DNA of 64,000 nucleotides from Lycocorax pyrrhopterus obiensis (taxonomy: Eukaryota > Chordata > Aves > Passeriformes > Paradisaeidae): the NCBI GenBank assembly GCA_014706295.1, contig JACSVZ010000001.1, forward strand, positions 81,776,237-81,840,236, read 5' to 3'. A model generated the notes under the pieces. That model was not told the origin of the DNA. It made no database searches and saw only the letters and a program-made list of their open reading frames with translations. The position numbers were made by a program, and so were the translations under genes. Shown one piece after another: positions 1 to 14,584 of the stretch (position 1 is the first letter of the stretch; every line of letters starts with the position of its first letter).

Positions 1-3000
1 TTCTTAAAATCTCTGGGACACTAAAGGTCAAATAATTCCTTAAGACTATCCTTTGGGACACATCACTGAGAAAACAGAGAACAGTATGAACTATAGGAAA
101 TTGTTTCTATAAAATACATATTAGAGCAGCACAGCAGGATAGGACTCCATGAATAATTGTTTTCTTATTTGGATGCTAAATGGAAGAGGAAGGTTTTTTT
201 ACAACATGCAACTTTTTCTATTTTTTAACTAGTCTAAATAAAAAAAAATCAAAACCATAAAATCATAAAACACTGGAAACATTTCATTTGATCTGTAAAT
301 GAAGAATGTTATTCTAATTTTGGAAATCTTAGGAAAAGTGTACCAATGGCTCTAGAGGACTTTATTTAAAGTCTTTTCACAAAGTATAGGAAGAAAGTGA
401 AAAGTGTCCCTTTTAATCAGTCCTTCAATATCAAGGGAGCTTTCTCAGGACTGGAAGACTGGAGTTCATTTCCCTGCTTTGCCTAGGGGAAGGAAGACTC
501 ACATCTCCTATGGATATTTCCATAAATTGATACTAGGCTTTTGAGTGGGTTGTTCTCAAATTGTAGTTTCATAATTGGTAGAGTCAGGTCCCTTTCCTGA
601 TTAAAGCTAAAGATTACTACCCTCCCACCTTTTCCTTGGGTAGCTGTTCTGTTTCCCTCCTTAGTGCTGCTGCTAACCCTTGTGAAGCCAGGAATATGGC
701 CTGGCTGCAAGCTACCTCCATGTGGAAGAAAAAACTACTTTCTTGCGCCTGGATCTGATCCTGTCTCCAGGTTTGCTGCTCAGCTGCTGACAGCCTCATA
801 CTGGTGTGAAGGGAGGAGTGGGACTGCCCTGCTGGAGGTGGCAATGGAGCATGCAGCCCAGGGTTTTAGCTGCCTGTGACCCACAGCTTGGAGTTTGAAA
901 CCAAGCTCTCTGATTTCAGTTTAGCTCGAATGAAAAGAGCAGCTGTCGAGCTCTAAGGGAACACAGGCCAAAGCCATGCAAAATAAGAAAATTCAAAGCA
1001 CAGGCAGAAGGAAAATTAAGTCCTCAGGAGAAAACTACTGACATGTGATGGCACAAAACTCCAAGAAATGAGAGCAATTCAGGAAGGTCGAAGTTCAGTA
1101 ATTTCCAACAAGGAAGCTGACACTTCCCCATCTGACTGATGGCTGCCTGGACAACAGGGTGCCTCTGTCATGGGCAGCAAGTGTGCTTCTGCTGAGCCTA
1201 GTAGCCTGTTATCCTTCGCTGCCTGCTGTGTGCATTAACTGATAAATAATTGTTGTGAGCTCACGGAATGTTTATATTCCTGCTTGCACTGTCTCTGCAC
1301 CAGGCAGGCCACAGGGCTGCCCACACCCCTGCTTTTCCTGGCTTTAAATATGACACTGAAATGGGCACGACAGAGGCTGGCAGCTACTCACCACATCATC
1401 CACTTGAAGGGGTCAATTAAGGCAACCAAGGAGACGTTTCGATCCCCTCCTGCAGAGCTGGGAACCAAGTGTGGGTCAAAGCCCGAGTCAGTGCAGCCCT
1501 GGGTGAAACGGGGTGACCGTCAAACCATGCAAACAGTTAATTCACTGTGCTCTGCTGCAGCCCAGCAAGAGCCATCCAGTGCAATGTGTCCTCTCCTGCT
1601 GCAAATTAGCACATGGCCTACCAGCAGCAGAGACAGACATCATATTGCTGGTAATTGACATGCATGGAGCTGTGCCAGCCCACACCAGCTGAGAATCTGG
1701 CTTATGGACAACTTGCATTGAATTTATTGGCAGCTCGATTTATGCACATAAGCTTTGTCTTCAGTGCAGAGAGGGGGTTTTCTGCAGGATTTACAGCTAT
1801 CTTCCTGTAAAACACTACGAGAGACTGGATGCTGGTAGTTTTTGCCACACATTAGTAGCCAAAATCAATTGCTGGTGGGGATTGTAGGGCTCAGTTCATT
1901 TAGTTTAACTGAGGTTACAATCTGCGCCTTGTCATTAGGATTTTGCAGCAAGAGTCATCTCTGCATAGAGACAACCATCACTGAAGACAAGCCATAGCTG
2001 ACACCCAAACTCATATAACACATCGTGTTTCCTCCATGGGAAGAGCACACGCTGGGATGAAGACAAAAACTTCACTGAAAGATATTGTTTGGTTTAGTAA
2101 GAAGACACATTACATCTCTTTTGCACATTATAACGGTGTGCTAAATTGGTCCTAAAAACGTACTGGTCCGTACAAATGGGAAAGCTGCTGCATTTACATG
2201 TACATAATAGTTCATCCCTGCTGGGGAGCCAGCAATAGGTGATGGGTAGTTGAGAATCGACATGCCTAATTGCTTCACCTCGGTAATCAGTGACGAAATG
2301 TGGGGCAAGGAGCAGGGGTAAAAGTAGCAGGGGTGGCTATCAGGCAAGCTAATGCATTATTCAGCTATTTCTTCTCACGAAGCTTCGTTTCCAAACTAGT
2401 GATCTTCACTGCAACTCCCATCCTCTTTTTCATGTGTCTCATTAGACCCACCGGACTCATTTACACCTGTTCAGATGAGTTAGCTTTCAAAGGCGATAAA
2501 TGAAGGGGGAAATGAAAAAATTGCCTACTCCCCAGGGGTATTTCTGTGCTAATCCATCCATTACTGCTTGACTAATGTCCTGAAGCATGAGATTTTATAC
2601 CCTTTATGCATTTTATTCTGTTCTATGCAACTAGCTGATATTATCCCTATGTCTAATTAACATTCCCACTCCTTAATTCTGAAATAGAAGAGAATTGCTG
2701 CTGTATTTCCTCACATAAAACTATTTTATGAGCTGACAAAATGATCTTTGTTCACAACCTGTAAAACTCTGCACTTCATGGGAATGAAAAATGTTAGCGA
2801 ACTTTTCTGGCATATTCTGACATATGAGTGTAGAAAGGAATATATTGGCATTTAGAGGCTTTTCTGTATTTGGAAATTCAAATGAGGAGCTTGAAATCAG
2901 TCAATTGTTTAGTAGTTTCAGGGTAGATAAATGAGTCTGCTTCTTTTTTTTTTCCTAAGGGGAGTTATTCAGATCAAGAAATAATCAGCAAAATTGGCAA

Positions 3001-6000
3001 TCAGCAAATGAGCCAAGTAACATGGTCATTGAATTAAACTCCTGAAGATGCATTGCTCCAAGACTGAAAGCTTACTTTATGAATCTGTTGAAAAAAACAA
3101 TTCACCTTCTTTCATGAGTATTTTTTTACGTTGACATTATTTTCAACCCCTCCTGTGGTTTGAAAATGCAAAGAACTGCAAGAAAATGTTTTCAACCCTT
3201 TAAAAATCAGCTCTACTTTTGCTCACATGTTCTGAAAGAACACTGTTTGTTCACACAATATTTTCTAAAGGTTTTACAGAAATGTATTGAATTTCAATGT
3301 TTTCTGTTACAAACTTTGCACTTGTAAGAATTTTTCATGGATAAAGTCTTTTGCTTATCTATGCTTGAGGCATCTTCATTTAAATATTATAATAAATAGA
3401 GAATTTTGCTCTTATGAGTAACCAGATGGAAAGCAGTAGAAACTTTGAGGAAGAAAACTGGTGATTTTATTGCTATAATTTTAGGATTCCAGTGCTGGGC
3501 TTTTGTCCCAGCTCATCTCATACTGCTGTAGTGTACAGATCATTAGTGTCTCCCAAAGCATTTTCCTTTATGACTGTATTTAGTCTACAGATATGCAGAT
3601 GCCCAGGGTCCTGCCCTTTCATTTGGTTCCTATTTTTCACTTGTGCAGGCTTATAATCACGCTGTTCCAGAGAATATCTTTGATCTATGTAGGCTCTGAC
3701 TAATGTTAAAATGTAGATATTAAGCATATTTTTTTGTGTGTCGGGGCTGCCTGGAATCTTCCTTAGCAGGTTTTTGATAGCAGCTTCTGTATAATTTAAA
3801 GAGCATACAGGGTATGCTAATGAGGCGTTAAAGGTATTAACAGCATTTGCAAAATTAAGAATTGGAACTGAGTCTCAAAACGAGCCCTTGGAATTTAACT
3901 TACATTTGCAAGCACAAATGTACATATTTTTGTTAGTATCTTCGCAAAAATTTCATTCTCTGGTGTTTACAATTGGATGAGGTTTTATATGGCTTGTAGG
4001 AATTTATCAAAATAGTGTGGTTGATTTTTTACAACATTTTGTCTTGGGATATGTTTTCTTGAGAGGACAGGGAATATTTGCAGACATATTTCCATCACTT
4101 CATCTTCTGCTTGCAGAACATAAAAGGGCCTGAAGTGCTTTCTAAGAGTAAGACTGATGGATAGCCTTCATCTTTAGTCACCACAAACAAACAATTCTCC
4201 TGCAAAAAAAGAGAAAGCAATGAGAGATGTATTTAATGAGCTCCCAGTGACAAGGAGTGCAGGGCACGCTCTGCTTCCTCCTCTCCCATGCTGGCCATCC
4301 TTATCAGGGTAAGACCCCTGGCCCCATAGTGACCATCCATGCAGCACCTTGCACACATCACCTGCTCCAGCCCAGGCAGGAAAGGGAGCTGGGAGCACAT
4401 CTGGGGGCTCAGCCCCTGTCCAGGAGAAGCCAGGGGATGTTAGATGTTTATTTGCTCTCTATCTGGCACCAGCAATGTCAGTGTTTCAGTGTATGAACAC
4501 CCCATGTGCATGTCCCTGTGTTGTGTAAGAGGAGTTTTCATACAGCTGTGTTGATGTCTAATGACACTTATTGCAGCAACAGCTTTTTGCACTGGGGCAG
4601 CCCTTCTGAAGAGAAAGGACACTGCAGAACATGGCTTTATCCACGCACTTTGTCTCTGAGGCCTTACTGGGCCTGATACTGATCATAATTTGAACAAAGC
4701 TGGAGGCTCTCCTGGTTTTCAGAGTGTTTTTCCTCGATCTTTTTCAAATGACCATCTATCTTCTATATCACACAGTTTTCTACAGCATCCATCACTGTTC
4801 AATCTACACACTTCCCTGCTAAATCAATTCTATGTTGTGAAGTCCCCGCAGGACTCTGCGGCTGTTTCTGCTCAAGTCCACAGCCTGCTTGGGGAATACT
4901 TTGTTTTAAATCATCATCATTCTCAAAACCTTTTAAATTGTGCCAAAGTATGACTGTCTTTCTAGTATGGACAAAAAAGGGCTTAGGACTGTGTGTTTGG
5001 AGGGAGACAAGATAATTTAAGATATGTGGTTTTGGTCAAAATGCCAACATCTCTTTTTGAAATCAATTTATAGGGAAATAATTCTCCCTAAGCAATGTAT
5101 ATTGAATCTTCATTGCCTTGTGTGGAATTCATCACTGTTTCAAAAGGGGCTTTGCTGAAGGAAATAAAAGAAATCAAAGAAGAAAAGAGAGATGTGTCGT
5201 GGCTTAAGGATCTGTTTAACATTGTTGTAAGGTTCTAGAAAAACAGGTTCTGAAATACAATACTTGCTGATTTGTATCTGATGCTGTTAGTCACAAACCC
5301 TGGCAAGTTTTAAGAGAGTAAATATATTAGTACAAATGACAAAAATACACTGCTTCCCCACACCGCTAATGCTCTAGTAGTTACTCAGTGATACCCAGTG
5401 TTGAGGGTGTTAATGGAAAAGAATAAAAGATCTGATGGCTGCTATTGATCTTGCTAGGGCTGTATGGTGTATGCCACGTCACTTAACCACTCCACTGGCA
5501 TAAAACATCTGCCCAGGACTCAGTTTCTGTGCACATCTCATCTACACAGCCTTATTGCTGTGACTTTAGTTTTCCTTCACTTCAACTCTGATTTCTGTTT
5601 CACCATCAGCCTCTGCTTAAATTGGCTCTGATTTTTGCACTTGTGGAGGAGAAAACTGCTGTCTCTGCACAGAGCCCCTCTGGTAATCAATAGAGAGTCT
5701 GCACAGGGAGTGGCATGCTGCCAGTTGCCAGGATTTAGCTTGAACTTGAAAGATTTTGGAGTCAGAGCTGTCATCCTGCTGTTCATTTCCTCCAAAAAGG
5801 TGTAAAAACAATGAAGCTCTGAACCTGGACAGGGTTTTGGGTGTGTGGCCTTGCAGACACTAAGGAGAACCCCAAGAATCAAAGAGAAGCAACCTGCAAC
5901 TCAAGGGAAATAATGCAGAACCAACTTTGTTGAGTGCTTTGAGGTCTCTGGCTAAGGGAAAAAGAAAGCACTGTTCGTATCAATATCTAATTGATGTAAA

Positions 6001-6811
6001 GTGGGTTTAACTGGACTTTGCTTTGGTGGGGTAGTTTAAGCTCTTCAAGACTAATGATATTCAAATCCATTTTTCATTCTAATGTTTCAGATAACTGCTT
6101 CTCATTGATGAGCAAAAGCTCCCACTTCCTTAACTTCTAACACAGAGTTTTGTCCTCCCTGCCCAAGCTATCTGCCTCTGGTCATCTCTCCTTCCATACA
6201 TGATATAAAATGGTCAGTGGCTGTGTCAGGAAAACTCCCAGCCATGCACACACAACATTACTGGAAGAGACAGGGTACAGCCCTGTGAATTTATTCAGGG
6301 CTGTCCAAGAGCTCACAGTACCAGGAGCCTCTATCAGTAACAGAGCAACAGACGCCTGGAGGCTGAGCGGGATAGTGCCAGACGATGCACAGAGGCTATG
6401 GTCCAGCACGCGAAACAAGATTGTTCTCCCCATTAATTTCCTTTCCTATCTCATGTTCCCACCTGCTGTCTCATTTCCCTGCTGCATCTGGCCACCTGCC
6501 CATTCAGCTGTTTCTGTATGGGAAGGGGCTTCCCATTGCTACTGCCCTGCCTGTTGTGCAGCCTAATGGGACCGTGCTTTTTCCTTCTGGCTGTTAATGT
6601 CTCCTGCAGTAGGAATGAGGAGTGTTAATTCAGAAGAGAGATCAGGAGTAAAGCCAATGGGCTGTGAGCTTGCTGCATATTGAGTGGTCTGCCATAACTG
6701 TCCACAATGATTTGCTCTTTCTGCAAGACGAATGTTTCTGTGATAAGAAATGAGATTCACCTGTCTTCTCTTCCACTGGTGGTTCAAGTAACTGGTATAT
6801 GATGTCAGATA
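1..6811. other. No recognised gene or firm repeat
   Basis: AT-rich single-copy-looking sequence. Open frames are all short (124 codons at most) and none resembles a protein I know. Stretches around 1.1-1.6 kb and 4.2-4.5 kb are somewhat richer in GC but carry no promoter or splice pattern I would defend. A segment near 2578-2700 has wording reminiscent of the 3' untranslated tail of very old CR1 elements, but too little to call. Confidence 0.55.
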
Positions 6812-7125
6812 AAATCATAGAATCATGGAATCATGGAAAGGTTTTAGTTGGAAGGGACCTTAAAGATCTACTTCCCATGCCTTTGCCATGGGAAGGGACA
6901 CCTTCTGCTGGACCTGGTTGCTCAAAGCCCCATCCAACCTGATCTTGAACCCTTCGGAGGATGGGACAGCCAGAGCTTCTCTGAGCAACCTATTCCAAAG
7001 CCTCACCATCCTCAGAGTAAAGAATTTCTTCCTAATGTCTAATATAAACCTATCTTCTTTCAGCTTGAAGCCATTACTCCTTGTTTAAAGCACTACTCCT
7101 TGATATCATGTCCACAAGCACACCA
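6812..7125 (-). mobile_element. CR1 LINE, 3' end fragment
   Basis: The left edge carries the reverse-complemented CR1 tail (tandem AATCATAGAATCATGG units). It is followed by the conserved 3' untranslated block read in reverse: GGAAGGGACCTT, then ATGGGACAGCCAGAGC, then GTAAAGAATTTCTTCCTAAT and the GAAGCCATTACTCCTTGT segment. Seen in sequence: this order on the plus strand means the element lies on the minus strand. CR1 is the dominant non-LTR retrotransposon of birds and inserts as 5'-truncated copies, which fits a 0.3-kb piece. The right (5') edge fades out near 7.1 kb. The open frames here are shadows. Confidence 0.93.
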
Positions 7126-10100
7126 CAGATCAACCTACACACTTCCTAACAAGTTCACAGCCAAGGTTATACAAAGGAACCTGTCCATGCATCCCTGCTC
7201 AAACAAAATATTGCTAGGCAGCTGTCTGAATTTCAGTTAATCTTTGGGACACTCCCAGTAAAGTATTTTTCTCCTGCTGACAGTCAATATTGCATACTCA
7301 TTAGTGACTGAGTAATATGTTTGAATTGTACAGAAACAAATATTTACAGCTCATAGGGGTAGAGAAAAGAAAGCCCTAAGGAATAAGATTCTGCTATTGA
7401 CGCTTGCTCTAATTATGTGCTTCAAATTCATACAGCGTTGTCATATTTCAGTGTTTTTTGGTGAATGAGCCTGTATTTAGAATGGAAACACCATGGAACC
7501 ATTATCTAGTTAGTTTGGGTTTCTTTAAAAAAAAAAGGAGAAAATTTTCTATGACTTTTTATGGTCTACAGTTACCCAGAGGATATGAAACATCTGCTTT
7601 TCTGCAGTAAGTAAAGAATAACTCCAGCTGAGCATCCAATCACAAAATTAATCTGCATTTTATGGTCTATCTAAGAGAAACCAACAACTTATGCGCTTTT
7701 AGATGATATAAGGCTATGTTCTAAAGAAATTTTTGAAAACAGTTGTAAGAAATTAAATAAAACCAAACTGGGGACTAAATAGTATGTCTGCTTTTTTTTC
7801 CAAACTCGAGTTGGGTTTTTTTGTGGTATTTTTTTTCTTGTAGAACTTTCCTTTTTGATTGAAATTAAAGCTAATTTAGTGAAACCTAGAGAAAAAATAG
7901 CAAAATATATCTTTCAGTGCAAACTGAAAAGATAGAAAAGCACAAAATGCTTAATCATTCATTTCAGGTTCTTGCTCGTCTGAAAAGATATCTGAGACAA
8001 AGCCAGTGAGCAGTGTTTCAGTAGCACTGGAAATGAAACTGACTTCAGACAGAACCAAATTGACCAAAATTGCATTTAATGGAGGGAAAAAGTAAAAAAA
8101 AACAAACCAAAACAAACAAACAAAAAACCTAAATTAAAAAGGAAGCAGGCAAACAAAAAAAGAGTAGAAGCAAACTAGGTATGGATTTTGTTTATCTGGA
8201 GAATGTTCCTTTAAACAGGTTATTTTAATTGTACACTTACTATTTTCTTCCAATTATGCACACTACATTTTACTTGTAAGTCCAGTTTTGTTCCAAAGCA
8301 AACTTCTTTTCTTTCTTGTTTGTAAGTGTATATTGATTGTTTTACTCTGCTTGCAGTGGAGCTTGAAATGAATATTTTTCATAGTTTTCTTACTTGTACA
8401 CCAGCGTTGTCAATAATCCTGGCAGAACATTAGTAAGAGGAGGTGAAACAGGGCCCAAGCACCTTGATTTGCTTGATATAACTATAATGACATAAATAAG
8501 CTTGCTACTGATTTATACTAATGAGATTAGAAGCAAGCCCTGTGAAAGCAGAGTGTAAATACTACATTTGACTTGTCTGACTTTAATTTGCAGGGCCTGC
8601 TCTCGCTGATGTGCATAGCAAAGGGCTCAGTAATACCAACACACGTTGGCCTGGACATGTGTTTTGTAATACCATTCCTATCTTTAGTGAGACACATTGC
8701 CTTTATACTGGGCTCTAATGGAAGCCCTGTGTCTCCACGATCTTCAGTTGATTAGAACACAGGTAGTCCTGCAGGCGGATGCTTTAGACTGACGGGATGA
8801 AGTCCTTGTGACTTCCATTTAGCAGTTTAAAGTTAGGCTAGTTGACTACATATGCACTGCAGATGAGGCGAGAAATGTCACTCCAGGCCAAGACAGGCAT
8901 CTGCATAAGAGATTTCCTCGCTCCTCTTACCCCACCTGTTTCTCCCCTTGGAACAGAGTAATCCACTCTCTTTGAGACCAGCTCAAAAGTTAGAGTCCCT
9001 CCTCCCCTTCCTCCTTAGAACTGTCTGCTTCATTTCAAGGGATTATTTCTGATATCTGTATCTGTACTGAACCTCTCCCATGTGCTCTCCTGTCCATCCC
9101 ACCCTCCAGACTGCCTGAGGAACATTTTCCTCTGCTTTCCCATCCAGGGTTCCCCCCAAGCTGTGCTAGCTGTGTGTGCAGCGGGGAGTGACAGCTGTAT
9201 GATGCAGAAGGGTGAGAGCTGTCAGTCTGATCCATGCTGTAACATGTTGGGTCACAACTTCTCAATTTCAGGACATCCCAAAGTTTCAATATTGCAGGGT
9301 TAAATCTCCTCATGAAAAGTAATTACATTTTTCTTTGAGCTGAAGAAATGTCACAATAGATTTGAGATTTTGCATTCAGGTCAGTGACAAGAGGAACAAG
9401 GAAGATGGTTATGTGCATATAAGGCAAACAATTTTTTTTCTCTGTGTAGCACTGCTGGGATTATAATTGGAATACAGCAGTCCGTTGCAAATGCCTTGTT
9501 GCAAAGATAACACAGAAAAGTTAGGGAGAGTTCAGAAGAAAAGTAAAAAATACAAAGTTTTGTCAAAAAAACTTCTCCAGGTTTTCTGGAGAAGTTCAAG
9601 AGCAAGAGGCCTCTGCATACAAGGAAAGAAGTCTGAAGGGAGACAGAGTAGCTAGCCATAAACATAAAAACATGATCACACAAGGCTTGGTGCTTTGCCC
9701 TCGCATGGCACCTTGGTATTGTTGTTTCTCCTTATGGCCTGGGCCAGCCTTGTGCAGGGCGTCGGCCAGCAGAGACCTAATGAGTCCTTTGTGTGTGATC
9801 TGCACAAATATAGAAGACAGCCTGGCAACCACCAAAGTGCTCAGAATTTTTTTCCCGTGGACCTCTGTGTGTTTATAAACACATAACCAGAGAAAAAAGT
9901 AATAGAGAGTATTAAATGTTATTACTTGCAATTGATTTTGTTTACGGGGGTTCACATCATCCCTGGTTTTCATTCTACAGCTCACACTGGTGGAAAAAAA
10001 CAAATCAAAACACCATGAAAAGACCTAATTTCTTTCAACACTGCCCAAATGAGCTATACTACGATTAAAAATTGAAGCCAAATTTGTCGCTATAAATACT

Positions 10101-13100
10101 CATCTTCATTTCACTCTATGTGTGGTTTGCACTTGGGATAACCTGGGAGACAACAGACATTTCTGGCCTTAGTACATTGCCCCCACCCCTTGCACTGAAC
10201 AGTAGCATAACCACCATGGTACCAGCTGCAGCCACTGCTCTTCCTGCAGATACCAGCCCTGATGGTCCCATAGAGGAACATGGCTGCTGATCTGTGGATA
10301 CAGACCACTGGTGTTTTCCTTGCTCAGAAATTAACTGCACAAAAATCCACACTGTCTCCCTGAATATCATAATTGCTTGCTTTATAAGTCAGGAAATTAA
10401 AACACTTCTGTCTCAAAGATGACCTCTCAGAGGCTGGAGCACTTCAGGCAAGGAAAAAGCAAAAGAGTCTTATTTTTCTCACTGTGGGTTATCTCAGCCT
10501 GAAAGAGAAGAAAGCTTCTTTATTTTTTTTTTCCTAATTATATTTCATAGATGTCCCAGAACAAGCCATTTCTGCAAAGCCCCTTGAAAGTGCATGGGGT
10601 GATGTGAAATATGGTGTGCTTTCCCAGAAGAGCTATTGGAGTGCCCTTTCTTGGCAATACAAAGTACACACTTGAGCACTCAAGGGGCAAGTGCTTCCCT
10701 TCAAATGCTTCCCAGTTGAAAAGGAGGCACTGAAAGAAAAATTGCTTTCCGTGAGCTTTGACATGCTGTGTAAGGCAAAAAATGATCCCACAGAGACTTA
10801 CTGGACTCGGGGTATACCTGCATTGCCCTCAGAGCAGCTCACGACACCATATCCTGGAGCAGGATAACAGCCTAACCCTGCTGAGGAGCGCTTGGGGCTG
10901 CTGCAGCTCGGCAGTCACTGTCTGGGTGTTTTAAAGGGAGTGTCTCTACGTTCTCCGCACACATCTCCCCTTTGCTTGTGGGAGGCAAGTTCGGCTCCCT
11001 GTAGCATTAAAGCAGAGTCTGTGACCTTGGGAAGAAGACCTCTCCCTGGATAGTCACTGATGGAAAGTGAGGGATCCATCCCAACACCATGGCACGTATA
11101 TGATGCTCAGAGGCCGATGTCTCTACCAGCCAACCTGTCTGAGCATATAAAGTCACTACATTGAGATGCCCAGTTTGTGACCAGGTCACTAAGGAGAGAG
11201 GAAATGAACCTGAAATGAATCCTCAGCATATCTGCAGAGCCAGGGAAACTGCACTCGTAGGCTTCCTTCCTCTGTTTTACCTGCTTTGAGTCAGAAGCAT
11301 TAAGGCCAAAATAACTCCTTTTTTCTTTTCTTTCTTGTGCTTTGGAAATCTGATCTTAATAGGTTTGGACCTTTCACTGGGAAGCTCAAAACTATTTTCT
11401 GTATTTGTACAGAAGGTCATGGTCCTCTACTCCGTCTTCTGGGCACAGACAGACTCAGAAGGCTCATATTGTAGAAACAGAACTTTCATTAAATCTTTTG
11501 CTGTCTTCAGTTTAATACATGCAACTTCTGCTTATATGTCATGTTATAAGAAAACAAAATGTACTTATTTAAAATAGATTCTTAGAAAAATAAAGTTGAT
11601 CCTATTTCTCACCTGCACACTTTTGGGGTTACCAGAGGCAGCTGATTTCTTCCATTACCTGAACCTAAATTTGATGTAGCTCTGAACTTGGGAAAGCAAG
11701 TCAGACTGTCAAGCTTAGATATTCAAAATTGGACAATACACAGTTGAAGGCAGACACCTTTATAAATAGGAACTAATTTTCATGTTTCCTAAGCCCTGTT
11801 TTTATTTTTAGTGGTAGGTACAAAGATCCCAAGAAATTTGACTTTATTTTGTTTAAATCCTTAGTTTTAGACTTACATACATCAATTCAGGTACTGAACT
11901 AAGTAAGAAACACCTCTCTTCACAGTCACTTCAGCTTTCCTTTTTGTGAAGCTAGGTCTAATCCCCGTACCTCTGAAGTCAAAGGCAGGACTTGTATTGA
12001 TTTCCATATGGTTGGTGGCCATAAGGCCTTCTCCAGATGATCTAAAGAAGGGTTCATTTGCTTGGATGTCATGCTTAATTTGCCACCACTATTAAGTAGC
12101 TGCACTGTCAAGAATTGCACAATTGGGCATTTGGCCCCCAAATTGCTACTTCATTTTCATTTTTAACACTCAATTTGTGAGAATGGAAGTGAAATTAAAC
12201 AGTAATTAGGGGACCAAATACACAACTGGGCAATTCTTTGGTCCTCTGTCATGCAGGCCAATGACCACAGGCCTTAAATAGAAAAGCCAAAGGAAGCATG
12301 AACACTTCATCATTTTCGTGCTGTTATTTCAGGCCTTTAGAAAAGTATTCAAAGATAACTGTGTTGCTAAAATTGCTCTTCATCTATGAATGCTAACAAC
12401 AATACACTTTAAAAAGGGTGGTGGTTTTCAGTTCTGCATTTTTTATGTGGAAGCTGAATCCTTTGATAAATGGTAGGTATCCTAATTTGCTTGCTAACAG
12501 GGAACTTCTAGTGAAACACAGTGTATTCATTTTTTTTCGTGGAAAGTGAACACATAATATATGAAAAACTGTGAGACTTACAGAGTTCGATGGTTTCCGA
12601 TACTGGTTTTTTGAAAATAAATATCCTTTGCGTTTAAAATACATGTTTGATCTGTAGAAGCTTTCATTCTAACTGGTCTAAAATGTAGAAAATAAATCAC
12701 ACTCTGCTTGAAGACAACCAAGACTCTGTTGATAAAGTGCAACAGAATATTGAGAGCAAAAATTCCTTTCTGATGAACAAGCCAAGAAAACGACTCAATT
12801 TTTTTTCCCACCCTACTATTTTGCAGCCCCAGGTTAAATCCATCACAAGGCGTGCTCCCAGAAAACAGACTGATAAGTAAACCCCATTAATAGAAGATCA
12901 TAATGACTTCAAACTGCCCTTGTTCAAGGAGGAAACATATGGAGAATCCCAAGTGGAAGAAGAAAGCACTTGATATTCCATGGATGCAGCTGGAAATGCT
13001 TCCTTTTGACTTCATGAGCATGCATTCAAATAGGCATGACCTTGGATATTTTTCTCCCTTGCAGTACACAATTAGCATTATCCAGAATGATAGTTTGTGA

Positions 13101-14584
13101 GTAATTTTTAATTGTGCAGAAATTGTGGTGTTTATAGTAAAAATGGTAGGTCACTGAATTACTATAAAATTCATAGTTAATTAAATGCTTTATACCTTTA
13201 AGCAATTAGGTTTGTGTAGTAACCTGTTGCCATTTCCTACATTTATTTTAATATTTATCCACACATGCTCTGTCAGCAGAGAATTGAGCTCTCTTATGAT
13301 GACTGGAGACAAGGGGGAAGGAGTGAGTGGGTGGGTAAGAAACAATGATAACAAAGGTTTTATTTCATCCTGCAGGTGACATTGAAGACATATTGCCATC
13401 TGGCATGATAAACATTATAATATATCAGTGCTTGTTTGCCAGATGTTGCTAGACACAAATAGAGAGTGGTTCTGATGCATAGGGATGATTTAGCAAAATG
13501 CATCTTGCTAAATTGGAGTGTATGAGTTGTCACGTTTTATCCTGCTTCCACTGGCTAGGTGTGTAAAGCAGGAGGGAAATCAGACTTATTGAAAATTAAG
13601 CAAATTGTACAGTAAAGCCAGTATTCTACTGCAGACCAACAGGAATAAGGGCGGTGTGTGTAACAGCTAGTTCAAACTGATAGTCCTTGAAACAGGCCAA
13701 CATGTGATAGTGTGCTCTGCCAACACTTCATACATTCGTGCAAGCATTTTTCAAACATAGATTGCAAGGCAAATAAATGTACCCATATTTCTTAGTTTTT
13801 CAAAGCAGAACTTTTTAATTTCCATTTTGATCAGAGTGTGCATGTGTCTAAGTGCATGTCTAGGTCCTCGCTGTCTGGGAGTTTTTTCATCTTCCCTAGC
13901 TGAGACCTAGGAAATCATAAACATTAGTTTGCTTTTCACACAGAAAATCAGACATTTTCTGTCCCACGTTGCTTATACATCAAACAAAGCCAGGTTGGTA
14001 GGGAACCCTGGACCCTCTGAAAATTGAAGGTGAACATCAGTAGGCATTGCAGACACTAGAAGGAAATTTGAGTGGCAGGAATTCTTCATTACCCTGACAG
14101 TAGTCTGTTATTTTCATCTGAATTGCAGCTATACTGGGAGTCAAGACAAGCTGGAAAAAACCCCCAAGACACAACAACCAACTAAGCAAACCCTGGAAAA
14201 TTTCTTTCCTCATTTCAGTCTTTTTGTATCAACCCCGTGGGCTTGAATATACATGGGAATGAAATGGAAGAATGAAACTGGAATGAAAGGTCTTTTCTAT
14301 GATCCTCTGTATATTTTCATTTCTCCCAGGAACATCCTGTCTATTCAGAATAATAAATGGGGGATTAAAACTGGGAGAGTTAGGAAATGGCAAGGAATCT
14401 TCCACCCTGATAAAGCATCTATCTAAGTCTAGGCTGCTGCTTTGACACCTTCGTTATACTGATGCTGTAGACCAGACTGACGGATGGTATCAGAGGAGAA
14501 GAAGAAAGAATAAATAAAGCGTTGCTATAGAGATGTCCTCAGGGCAGGGCTTATGTCACACTATTTCATCTCTTGAGAAAAAAT
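7126..14584. other. No recognised gene; mostly single-copy sequence
   Basis: No open frame beyond 135 codons and none recognisable. It includes an A-rich simple stretch (listed separately) and a short T-rich run near 7.8 kb. At 8.55-8.7 kb a pyrimidine tract ending in TTTGCAG precedes 67 bases and a GTAATA, an exon-like frame, but no reading frame there looks like a protein. Nothing else is supported. Confidence 0.55.
8094..8161. repeat. A-rich simple repeat, (CAAA)n-like
   Basis: About 68 bases made almost wholly of A with interspersed C, in CAAA and CAAAA units, with small interruptions (CCTAAATT, GGAAGCAGG). It is not joined to a recognisable LINE or SINE body, so it could be a microsatellite or the decayed tail of something older. 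Confidence 0.8.

Noticed and set aside
2578..2700. Possible very old CR1 3' untranslated segment (CTGAAGCATGAGATTTTATA and CTATGCAACTAGCTGATATT)
   Set aside because: The wording is suggestive, but no terminal block or coding block is legible beside it, so I cannot support the call.
8594..8668. Exon-like stretch between TTTGCAG and GTAATA
   Set aside because: Splice-like signals are present, but no reading frame resembles a protein. Such signal pairs are common by chance in AT-rich DNA.
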